From positions 1 to 64,000 of the forward strand of contig NZ_JACYXI010000010.1 of assembly GCF_014842915.1 (NCBI RefSeq): DNA of 64,000 nucleotides, given 5' to 3'. This document shows, piece by piece, positions 8,939 to 17,300 of the stretch. How positions within the stretch are numbered: the first letter of the stretch is position 1; each line of letters starts with the position of its first letter. Below the pieces are notes generated by a model, which was given only the letters and a program-made list of their open reading frames with translations, did not search any database and was not told where the DNA came from. Source of the DNA: Roseibium litorale (lineage in GTDB: Bacteria > Pseudomonadota > Alphaproteobacteria > Rhizobiales > Stappiaceae). The position numbers were made by a program, and so were the translations under genes.

Positions 8939-10324
8939 TCAAAGGTAGGTCTGCCGCTCCAGGCTTGAAATTTCCCGGCCGAACTCGTTCAGTTCCTCTC
9001 GCTTGATCTCGGTGAGGACCTTATGCATCTCGCTGCCAACAGCCTCTTTCATCCGTTCGGATGCGGCAAAGGCATCGATAGCTTCGTCCATCCAGGGTGT
9101 CAGCTTCTTGTGACGGGCCTCATAGGCATTGCCAAGCACAGGCGGCGGCGGCGCCTTCTTGGCAAGCAGCCCTTCCAGCATGCCGGCCAGAACCCCGACC
9201 AGAACAAAATAAGGATTGGCATCCGCACCGGCGATGCGGTGCTCGATCCGGGCGGCTTCCGGCGAGCTGGCTGGAATCCGCAGGGCGACCGAGCGGTTGT
9301 CATATCCCCAGCAAATGGAAGTCGGGGCGTAGGACCCCGGTTGCATCCGGCGGAAGCCGTTGAAGGTGGAAGTGAAAAGCAGAAGGGCTTCCGGCATTGT
9401 GTCCAGCAGGCCCGCGATGGCATGACCGATGCGTTCTGATCCGCTGTCCGGATCAGCAAAGATGTTGCCGTTTTTGTCTTCCATCGACACATGTACATGC
9501 ATGCCGTTGCCAGGCCACTCGACGAAGGGCTTGGCCATGAACGAAGCCTTGAGCTGATGCTTGCGCGCAACGCCCTGCACAAGACGGCGCAGCAGCACAG
9601 CGTCGTCCGCTGCCAGCAGTGGATCACGCCGATGGTGCAGGTTCAGTTCGAACTGGCCGGGAGCGGCTTCCGAAACGGCGGCATCCGCTGGAATACCTTG
9701 CAGGTCAGATGCCCGGCGCAAATCATCAACAACGGGCTGAAGCGCTTCCAGATCCGACAAAGCGTACATGTTCTGCCGGGCCGGTCCCAGATGCGTTGAG
9801 AACAACGGCTTGGGTTGACCGCCCCAATCGCCATCGGATTCTTCCAGCAAGTAGAATTCGAGCTCGAAGGCGCAGGTGGCGGTCAACCCATGCTCGGCCA
9901 GCTTATCGACCATGCGTTTGAGTACATGGCGCGGGTCGGCAAGGAAAGGATCGCCCTCCCTGTCATACATCGAAAGAAGCACCTGAGCGGTTTTCCGGTC
10001 TGTCCAGGGAACCAGCTTCAGGGTTTCCGGAATCGGCCAGCACACGCCGTCCTTGTCACCGGTCTCGATGTGCATCCCGGTGCTTTCGACTTCCCGGCCC
10101 CAGACATCAAGTCCGAAGAGCGAGAAGGGCAGGGCGACGCCCTGGCTGAAGACTTTGGGCGCGGCAGACCCTGGAAGCCATTTGCCGCGCAGAACACCAT
10201 TCGTGTCAGGCAGCACGACCTCAACCGTATCCAGATCCGGGTGCTCCGCGAGGAACGCCTCGACGTCCTTCTTCCATCCTGGCTCGGCAGGATGCTCAAG
10301 GGTCATGTAAGGCAGTTCCACCAT
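8939..10324 (-). CDS. puuA: Glutamine synthetase family protein, gamma-glutamylputrescine synthetase-like (copy 1)
   Basis: A 461-residue enzyme of the glutamine synthetase superfamily. It shows the N-terminal beta-grasp segment (VVLPDTNGVLRGKWLP), a FELEFYLLE glutamate-binding stretch, the GNGMHVHVS motif, the ATP loop NGFRRMQPGSYAPTS and the CWGYDNRSVALRIP segment. PuuA/SpuB-type members join glutamate to putrescine with ATP. The start ATG 10324 has a weak ribosome site; ATG 10306 is an alternative. The promoter region carries a TGTGATCAC palindrome shared with copy 2. Function is inferred from the potFGHI and aminotransferase context. Confidence 0.85.
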   Translation of the reverse strand: MVELPYMTLEHPAEPGWKKDVEAFLAEHPDLDTVEVVLPDTNGVLRGKWLPGSAAPKVFSQGVALPFSLFGLDVWGREVESTGMHIETGDKDGVCWPIPETLKLVPWTDRKTAQVLLSMYDREGDPFLADPRHVLKRMVDKLAEHGLTATCAFELEFYLLEESDGDWGGQPKPLFSTHLGPARQNMYALSDLEALQPVVDDLRRASDLQGIPADAAVSEAAPGQFELNLHHRRDPLLAADDAVLLRRLVQGVARKHQLKASFMAKPFVEWPGNGMHVHVSMEDKNGNIFADPDSGSERIGHAIAGLLDTMPEALLLFTSTFNGFRRMQPGSYAPTSICWGYDNRSVALRIPASSPEAARIEHRIAGADANPYFVLVGVLAGMLEGLLAKKAPPPPVLGNAYEARHKKLTPWMDEAIDAFAASERMKEAVGSEMHKVLTEIKREELNEFGREISSLERQTYL

Positions 10325-10388
10325 ATTTCACCATGTTTTCAATGGAAGCAAACCGGTCTGACGGTCTGACTAGGAAGTTCTTGACAAA

Positions 10389-10417
10389 ATGTGATCACGT
10401 TCCAAAAACTGTGTCAA
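10389..10417 (-). promoter_or_regulatory. puuA copy-1 promoter with GntR-type operator
   Basis: On the minus strand TTGACA (417-412) stands 17 bases before TCACAT (394-389), a plausible promoter with a weak -10 box. The palindrome TGTGATCACG at 10390-10399 overlaps that -10 box, so a bound repressor would block transcription of the gene at 8939-10324. The same core is at 11271-11280. Confidence 0.55.
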
Positions 10418-10522
10418 GACGCAGATGTGGGCAAGAGCTCCTTGATTTGCTGGAAGAGGCGGCAGTTTGACAGCCCGGTCAGCAGGCGTGGAACCTGCTG
10501 TAATTTATAGGATGGAACGCGC

Positions 10523-11245
10523 GTGGAGCATGGAAAACCTGCCGGTATCGCTTCGCTGGTGTCCCCGCCCTCCCTTCTGTCACAGCGTGGCGGGATGCGG
10601 GAGCATGTCGATCAGGCCGTCCGCTCGGCGCTGCTGGCGGGTCGGTTCATTCCAGGCAAGGCGGTGACGCTGAGGGGGCTGGCCCAGGAGCTCGGCGTCA
10701 GTCCCATGCCTGTCCGTGAGGTCATTCAAAGGCTCGCGGCCGAGCATGCGCTTGTGGTTCTGTCCAATGGGCGTGTTCAGGTGCCGAAAATGACGGCAGC
10801 CCGTTTCGATGAGGTTCTCAAGGCGAGACTTCTTCTCGAACCTGAGCTTGCGGCGATGGCTCTTGAAAACAAGGCCGAGATCGACACCAAGGCCCTTGAA
10901 AAAATTGATCTTGAGATTGATGCCAGCCTGGGGACCGGGGATGCCGAGGGCTACATGATGCTGAATTATGCGTTTCATTTCCGGATCTACGAGGCATCCC
11001 GGTCAACTATCCTGCTGCCGCTCGTGGAAAGCCTCTGGCTGCAATTCGCTCCCTTCATGCGAACCGTCTACGGACGTGTGGGCACAGCTCATCTGGTCGA
11101 TTGGCACAAAGAAGCAATCAAGGCGATCCGTGCGGGAAATGTAGAGAGCCTACGAGAGTCAATGGCCTCGGATATCCGCGAAGGGATGTGGCTGCTTGGC
11201 CGGTCCAGTTTCCCTCCCGAAGAGGATAAGCAGGACGCCTTTTAA
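10523..11245 (+). CDS. GntR/FCD-family transcriptional regulator of the polyamine locus
   Basis: A 240-residue regulator with an N-terminal winged helix (residues about 25-90; LAQELGVSPMPVREVIQRLA is the recognition region) and a C-terminal FCD ligand-binding domain whose metal ligands could include His153 and nearby residues. GTG 10523 is the longest start; ATG 10595 is also possible and still leaves the whole winged helix. It sits between the two puuA-like genes, and both of their promoter regions contain the same TGTGATCAC palindrome. It is therefore likely their repressor, with a polyamine or a catabolite as ligand. This is inference. Confidence 0.85.
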   Translation: MEHGKPAGIASLVSPPSLLSQRGGMREHVDQAVRSALLAGRFIPGKAVTLRGLAQELGVSPMPVREVIQRLAAEHALVVLSNGRVQVPKMTAARFDEVLKARLLLEPELAAMALENKAEIDTKALEKIDLEIDASLGTGDAEGYMMLNYAFHFRIYEASRSTILLPLVESLWLQFAPFMRTVYGRVGTAHLVDWHKEAIKAIRAGNVESLRESMASDIREGMWLLGRSSFPPEEDKQDAF

Positions 11246-11255
11246 CAAAGGGTGG

Positions 11256-11284
11256 TTGACTTGGCGAAAATGTGATCACAAATT
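11256..11284 (+). promoter_or_regulatory. puuA copy-2 promoter with perfect TGTGATCACA operator
   Basis: TTGACT (11256-11261) and CAAATT (11279-11284) are 17 bases apart and make a plausible promoter. The perfect 10-base palindrome TGTGATCACA (11271-11280), preceded by AAAA, fills the spacer. A bound repressor would cover the promoter. Confidence 0.55.
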
Positions 11285-11292
11285 AGGGGCAA

Positions 11293-11404
11293 GGTGCAGG
11301 GCTGAGAAATCGGGGCATTGGTGCCGTGTGGTCAAAGTTCGGTATGTGGCTGCTGGAAACCTCGATTATGATGCTGCCGGTCCGGGATCAACGGACCTTG
11401 CACC
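11293..11404 (+). other. Structured 5-prime leader of puuA copy 2 (candidate RNA element)
   Basis: Between the proposed promoter and the GTG start is an untranslated stretch of about 130 bases. GGTGCA (293-298) can pair with TGCACC (399-404) to close a domain that holds two hairpins: GGCA/TGCC at 314-325 and GGTCCG/CGGACC at 379-397. The second hairpin abuts the closing helix. The closing helix is 18 bases before the start codon. It could be a regulatory RNA, but pairing was judged by eye only. Confidence 0.35.
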
Positions 11405-11422
11405 AACCACCGGAGCCCACCT

Positions 11423-12826
11423 GTGAGCAACGACACATCCGAGACCGACACCAATTACAGCGAAGGACTTCGCGGCGTTGCCGACGTTGATGAAGCCCGT
11501 ATCTGGCTGAACGAGCGCAACATTCAGGACATCGAATGCATTGTCCCTGACATTGCGGGCGTTGCGCGCGGCAAGATGATGCCAACGGGCAAATTCTTTT
11601 CCGGTCCTGTCATGACCATGCCCGCGTCGATCTTCGCCCAGACCATATCCGGCGACTATCCCGAAGATGACGACCGGTTCCAGCACAATCCGATCGATGG
11701 CGATCTGTATTTCCGTCCGGATTATAACACCTTGACCTCAGTTCCTTGGGAAACGGACCCTACCGCGCAGCTGATCCACGACGCTTACACCCGGGAGGGT
11801 GATCCGGTGGAAACGGCGCCGCGCAATGTGCTGAAGCGCATTCTGGGCCTGTACGAGGCAAAGGGTTGGGAACCTGTTGTCGCGCCCGAAATCGAGTTTT
11901 ACCTGGTCAAACCCAACACGGACCCGGACTATCCTCTCGAGCCGCCGACGGGCCGCTCGGGCCGTCCGGAAGTCGGACGCCAGTCCTATTCCATCTCCGC
12001 GCTCAACGAGTTCGATGATCTGATCGACGATATCTATGACCTGTCCGAAAAGCAGGGTTTGGAAATCGACACGATGATCCACGAAGAGGGCGCGGCGCAG
12101 ATGGAAATCAACCTGCGCCACGGCAACCCGCTTGCCCTGGCGGATCAGGTGTTCCTGTTCAAGCGCACGATCCGTGAGGCCGCTCTGCGTCACGATATGT
12201 ATGCGACCTTCATGTCGAAGCCCATGTCGAACCAGCCGGGCTCAGCCATGCACATTCACCAGTCGGTGGTGGACAAGGAAACGGGCGCCAACATCTTTTC
12301 CGGCAAGGATGGGGAAGAAACCCCGGCATTCCTGTCTTTCATCGCGGGCCACCAGCAGTTCCTGCCATATGTGACCTGCATCATGGCGCCTTTCGTGAAC
12401 TCCTACCGCCGGTTTGCCCCCAGTTCCGCTGCTCCGGTAAATGTCTACTGGGGCTACGACAACCGCACGGTCGGTCTGCGCGTTCCTTATTCAAGCCCGC
12501 AGGCACGGCGGCTCGAGAACCGGGTTCCGGGCTCGGATGCAAACCCTTATCTCGCCCTCGCAGCCTCTCTTGCCTGCGGCTATCTCGGCATGATCAAGGG
12601 GCTTCAGCCGGATGAGCCCCAGACAGGCGACTGCAGTGAAATGCAGAAGTCGCTGCCGCGCGGCTTGCAGGAGGCCGTTGCCTTGTTCGAGGAAAACGAA
12701 GACATCCGCGAAGTCTTCGGAAACAAGTTCGTCCAGACCTATCGGGCCATCAAGCAGGAAGAGTTCGAGACCTTCATGTCCGTGATCAGCCCCTGGGAAC
12801 GGGAGTATCTGCTGCTTAACGTCTGA
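11423..12826 (+). CDS. puuA: Glutamine synthetase family protein, gamma-glutamylputrescine synthetase-like (copy 2)
   Basis: A 467-residue paralogue of the enzyme at 8939-10324. It has PDIAGVARGKMMP at the N-terminal beta-grasp, APEIEFYLV, GSAMHIHQS, the NSYRRFAPSSAAPVN ATP loop and VYWGYDNRTVGLRVP. It is predicted to glutamylate putrescine or a related amine in the cytosol. The start is GTG 11423 with CGGAG seven bases upstream. It lies 47 bases ahead of the aminotransferase gene, so the two are probably co-transcribed. Two divergent copies under one operator suggest different amines or different roles; the sequence alone does not say which. Confidence 0.87.
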   Translation: MSNDTSETDTNYSEGLRGVADVDEARIWLNERNIQDIECIVPDIAGVARGKMMPTGKFFSGPVMTMPASIFAQTISGDYPEDDDRFQHNPIDGDLYFRPDYNTLTSVPWETDPTAQLIHDAYTREGDPVETAPRNVLKRILGLYEAKGWEPVVAPEIEFYLVKPNTDPDYPLEPPTGRSGRPEVGRQSYSISALNEFDDLIDDIYDLSEKQGLEIDTMIHEEGAAQMEINLRHGNPLALADQVFLFKRTIREAALRHDMYATFMSKPMSNQPGSAMHIHQSVVDKETGANIFSGKDGEETPAFLSFIAGHQQFLPYVTCIMAPFVNSYRRFAPSSAAPVNVYWGYDNRTVGLRVPYSSPQARRLENRVPGSDANPYLALAASLACGYLGMIKGLQPDEPQTGDCSEMQKSLPRGLQEAVALFEENEDIREVFGNKFVQTYRAIKQEEFETFMSVISPWEREYLLLNV

Positions 12827-12873
12827 CGCCGGACACCGGCGTCTTTCCATGCCATCGGAGAGTGTTTTCCAAA

Positions 12874-14265
12874 ATGACCGCCGTATCCAATATCTATCCC
12901 ACCGCTGCCTTGCAGGCTGTGGATGCTGCCCACCACATTCATCCCTTCACGGATACGAAGGAGCTGAATGCGGAAGGGACACGCATTATCACAAAGGCGG
13001 AGGGGGTCTGGCTTACGGATTCGGAAGGCCACCGCATTCTCGATGGCATGGCCGGGCTCTGGTGCGTGCAAGTCGGGCATGGCCGCTCGGAGATCGCCGA
13101 TGCGGTGCACAAGCAGATGCTGGAGCTGTCCTACTACAACACCTTTTTCAAGACGTCGCATCCGCCGGTGATCGCATTGGCAGAGAAGATTGCCGAGATC
13201 GCGCCGGATCACATGAAGCGGGTGTTCTTCTGCTCATCCGGCTCGGAGGCAAACGATACGGTGTTCCGTATGGTGCGCCACTATTGGGACCAGATGGGCA
13301 AGCCGGACAAGAAGGTCATCATCGGCCGCTGGAACGGCTATCACGGCTCCACCCTGGCCGGGACCAGCCTCGGCGGCATGAAGGCCATGCATGAACAGGG
13401 CGATCTGCCGGTGCCGGGTGTTGACCACATCGACCAGCCCTACTGGTTCGGTGAGGGCGGGGACATGAGCCCGGATGAGTTTGGCATCCATATCGCCCGC
13501 CAGCTTGAACGCAAGATCGATGAGATCGGCGAAGACAAGGTTGCCGCTTTCATCGCCGAGCCGGTCCAGGGGGCTGGCGGCGTCATCATTCCGCCGGAGA
13601 CCTATTGGCCGGAGATCAAACGGATCCTGTCGGAGCGCAACATTCTGTTCGTCGCCGATGAAGTGATCTGCGGGTTCGGCCGGCTGGGCAGCTGGTTCGG
13701 GTCAGACTATTACGGCCTGAAGCCCGACCTGATGCCGATCGCCAAGGGTCTGACCTCCGGCTACCTGCCAATGGGCGGTGTGCTGGTTTCCGACCGTGTG
13801 GTGGAAGGCCTGATCGACAAGGGCGGAGAATTCTATCACGGCTACACCTATTCCGGTCACCCTGCCTGTGCGGCGGCAGCCCTCGCCAACCTGGAAATCA
13901 TCCAGCGGGAGAAGCTGGTCGAGCGGGTAAGGGATGACATCGGCCCCTATCTCCAGAGCCGCTGGACGGTGCTGGGCGAGCATCCGCTCGTCGGTGAGGC
14001 CCGCATGGTGGGGCTGGTGGGGGCGCTGGAACTGGTGCCTGAGAAAGGCAACCGGAAGAAGGCCTTTGCGGATACCGGAACCGTCGGCACCATCTGCCGG
14101 GACATCTCGTTTCAGAACGGCCTGATCATGCGCGCGGTGCGCGACAGCATGATTATCTCTCCGCCTCTGGTGCTTTCCCATGAGGAAGCCGATCTGCTCG
14201 TCGCCACGGCCCGCAAGACGCTGGACGACACCTACGCCGAGCTGAAGCGCCAGGGCAAAGTCTGA
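12874..14265 (+). CDS. spuC: Putrescine--pyruvate aminotransferase-like class III transaminase
   Basis: A 463-residue PLP-dependent omega-amino acid transaminase. The PLP lysine is in IAKGLTSGYLP (Lys291) and the cofactor-binding aspartate in VADEVICGFGR (Asp262); the WNGYHGST and SSGSEAND motifs are also present. SpuC-type enzymes convert putrescine to 4-aminobutanal using pyruvate. I chose ATG 12874 with GGAG 13 bases upstream over the GTG at 12862, which overlaps that site. The layout GS-like gene, aminotransferase and pot transporter parallels the Pseudomonas spu locus. Confidence 0.85.
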   Translation: MTAVSNIYPTAALQAVDAAHHIHPFTDTKELNAEGTRIITKAEGVWLTDSEGHRILDGMAGLWCVQVGHGRSEIADAVHKQMLELSYYNTFFKTSHPPVIALAEKIAEIAPDHMKRVFFCSSGSEANDTVFRMVRHYWDQMGKPDKKVIIGRWNGYHGSTLAGTSLGGMKAMHEQGDLPVPGVDHIDQPYWFGEGGDMSPDEFGIHIARQLERKIDEIGEDKVAAFIAEPVQGAGGVIIPPETYWPEIKRILSERNILFVADEVICGFGRLGSWFGSDYYGLKPDLMPIAKGLTSGYLPMGGVLVSDRVVEGLIDKGGEFYHGYTYSGHPACAAAALANLEIIQREKLVERVRDDIGPYLQSRWTVLGEHPLVGEARMVGLVGALELVPEKGNRKKAFADTGTVGTICRDISFQNGLIMRAVRDSMIISPPLVLSHEEADLLVATARKTLDDTYAELKRQGKV

Positions 14266-14284
14266 GGCTTCATCCCAAAACAGA

Positions 14285-14315
14285 AAACCCGGAAGAGCGA
14301 TCTTCCGGGTTTTTT
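14285..14315. terminator. Terminator after spuC
   Basis: AAACCCGGAAGA pairs with TCTTCCGGGTTT around a GCGA loop and is followed by a T-run. It ends the puuA-spuC transcript and lies 20 bases from the stop of the convergent kinase gene. Confidence 0.85.
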
Positions 14316-14334
14316 GTGACCTCTTTCGACTGAC

Positions 14335-17300
14335 TTACTCCGCCAGCACCCGCTGGGATGGGAAACGGATTTCGACGAGGGTGCCTTGATCCGGTGTCGA
14401 GTCGATCCGGAAGGACGCCCGGTTCGCCTCAACTAGCGCCTTGGTCAGGGGCAGGCCCAGTCCGGTGCCGCCGCCGTAACGGGCAGTATGCACCTGGCGG
14501 AAGGGTTCAAGAGCTGCGGACAGGTCTTGCGGGCTCATGCCGGTTCCCGTGTCGCGCACGCGCAGGATCACTTCGCCCGTGTCTTCCAGCGCGCTGGAAA
14601 TGATCACCTGACCGCCGGACTTGTTGAACTTGATCGCGTTGGACAGGAGATTGAGCATGATCTGGCGCAGGGAGCGCTGATCGACCACGATGCTCGGCAC
14701 ACTGTCCGGCAGGCTGGCGCGGATGATCACCCGCTCCCGGTTCGCTTGCGGCTGCATCAGGGCCACGCATTCGCTCATCACCTCATTGGGAGAGACGGCG
14801 GAAAAGCGCAGGTCCATCTTGCCGGCTTCGATCTTCGACAGGTCGAGCAGGTCATTGACCAGGCTCATGATATGCGAGCCTGAGGTGCGGATATCCTTCA
14901 GATATTCCTTGTAGCGGTCGTTGCCGATGGTGCCGAACCGCTCCTCGATCATGACTTCGGAAAAACCGATGATCGCATTCAAAGGCGTGCGGATTTCATG
15001 GCTGATCTTTGCCAGGAAGTCGGACTTCTGCGAGCTGGCGTTCTCCGCCTGCCGCTTTGCATGGGTCAGCTCTTCTTCGGCGGTCTTCCACTGGGTGATG
15101 TCACGCAACACCGCGCAGAACTTCGGATCTCCGCCATTGCCGGAGATCCGGCCGACGGTCATGAACAGCGGGATCAGTCCGCCGGAAGAAACTCGTCCAA
15201 GCACTTCGCGGCCATCGTTCAAAATGCTGGCAACTCCGTTGCGCATCAATCCGTCGAGATAGTCAGCCGCGGAGCGGTGGCTTTCAGGGGCGAGGAACTC
15301 GGTCAGGGGCGCCCCCTCCATATCCACCCGGTTGGCGGAAAACAGCGCTTCTGCTGATCTATTGACCTTGGTGATCGTACCGTGGCGGTCCAGCACAAGG
15401 ACCCCATCGGTTGCCGTTTCCAGGATCGTGTCCAGTTCCGCAACCTGATCCTGCGCCTTCTTCAGAGCAGTGGCATCTACCGGAGCCGCCGCTGGAGCAG
15501 CTGGAACAGGACGCTCAGTGATGGAGATCATGAGGCCGCTGCCGCCGTTCCACGGAACGGAATGCATGCGCGCGTCAACGGCTCTCAGACCGCCACCGGC
15601 AAGCCGGACCTTCAGCGTGTCGTCAACGGTGCCTTCCATGCCCTCCGCGTCCGGGAAGCTGTCGTCATCTTCGACAAACACGGCTTCTAGCCCGCCAGCA
15701 TCCGCAAGCGCTCCAAGCGATTTGTAGCCAAGCATCGCGAGCAGGGTGTCATTGGCATAGAGAACGTCCCGGTCACGGGCAATGGCGATGCCGATCGGCA
15801 GCCGGTCCAGCAGCCGCGGATCAATCGGGCCGGCCTGAGGCGGCGCATTGAAGCGGGCGAGTTCCTGTTCCAGCGCCAGATCCTGCTCCTCATCGTCATT
15901 CCGGCCTTCCTCCATGTCGCCTTCGAGACGGGCCCCAAGGGCTTCGGCAATCTTGCGGAAGGCGGCGCGTTCCGGGCGGGACAGGCGGGACGTGTCGACA
16001 GGCACCACCTGCGGGCGCCGTCCAATCAGATGGATGACCTTGGATGTGCCGTCTTCGGCATCAGGTGTTTCGGTGGCTGAATCCGGCTGAGCGTCAGCCT
16101 GCAAAGGCGTTGCTTCCGGCTCGTCTGGGCCGTCCTTCAACGTTTCAGAGTTCTCTTCCGGTGCGTCCGCCTTCCGCGCATCATTGTCATGGCGAAGGTT
16201 GTCGTTGCCGGTTTGAGTCTCTGCTTTTGCCAGGGACGGCATTGCCTGATCGGTCTCCGTGCCTGCATCCCTTGCGTCTGCCGGAGACGGGTCCTGTTCG
16301 GCAGAAACCTTCTCCACGGGCTGGGCAGGAGGCGTTAGCGGCAGGCTTTCCTGCGGTTTGCGGCCATAGTTCTTGGCCAGCGTGCGGACAGCTGTTTCGA
16401 TCTCTGCAGGATGGAGGGGGGCAGAGCCGCTGATACCAGCAGGTTCCTGGTCCCTCTCCGGAACAGGGGGAGCGCTGGTGGCCGCCTTTTCCGGAGTGGC
16501 GTTGGCGGGTTGCGCCGGGTCCTTAGGCTGCATTCCGGCGGATGGCGCAGCCTCGTCGCGCGGGAAGAGGTCCTGTTCGCGGCCCGGTTCGGCAGGCGTG
16601 GCTGGCCGGGAGCTCTTCAGAGACAGGCCGTTCAAAAGGGCCGCTGCGCTGGCACCAATCAACGTGCCGCCCGCAAGCGGCTGTTTGGGCTGGGGTGTCA
16701 GGTCAGGCTGCACGAAAGGCTTGGGTTCCGGCTCAGCCTCAACAATTGCTTCCGCTTCAGGTTCGGCCGTCTCCGCTGCCTGCTCGTCCTGCGCACTTTC
16801 GTCCTCACCGGTTTCAAAAGCAGCGTCCTGCTCGGCTTCTGTCAGCTCGACAGCCTGTTCCGGTTCTTCGGCGACGGTTTCAATAGGCTCGGGCTGGTCT
16901 TCCAACTCCTCTTCTTCCGGTAACGCAGTCGTCAACTCGGAAGAGTGCACCTCTGGCTCAAAGGTGCCTTCAGCTTCGGCAGGAGGCGCAGTCTCTTCGA
17001 CATCATCTGCAACAGCCTCAGAAACCTCCGGCTCCGGCATGGTTTCGATCAGCAGCTCGGCAACGTCCTCGATAGTGGGAAGGGGCTCCTGAAATGCGGA
17101 TGTTCCCGTTTGCTTTTCCGGCTCTTGGGGCTCGACAACTGTCTCTGGCTCGGCTGTTGCCTCAGGAGCGGGTGCTGAAACGGCATGCAGATCCTCGTCC
17201 ACCTCTCCCGGCACGGTGTCTCTGTCAGCGGTTCCTTCGCTCACGGTTGGAACGTCCGCTTCCGGGGTCGCTGCCGGTTCAACGAGGTTGGCGCTCCCGG

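Noticed and set aside
10390..11280. TGTGA/TCACA halves read as CRP sites
   Set aside because: A CRP site needs six bases between the halves; here they are joined directly as TGTGATCACA, and the GntR gene between the copies is the better explanation.
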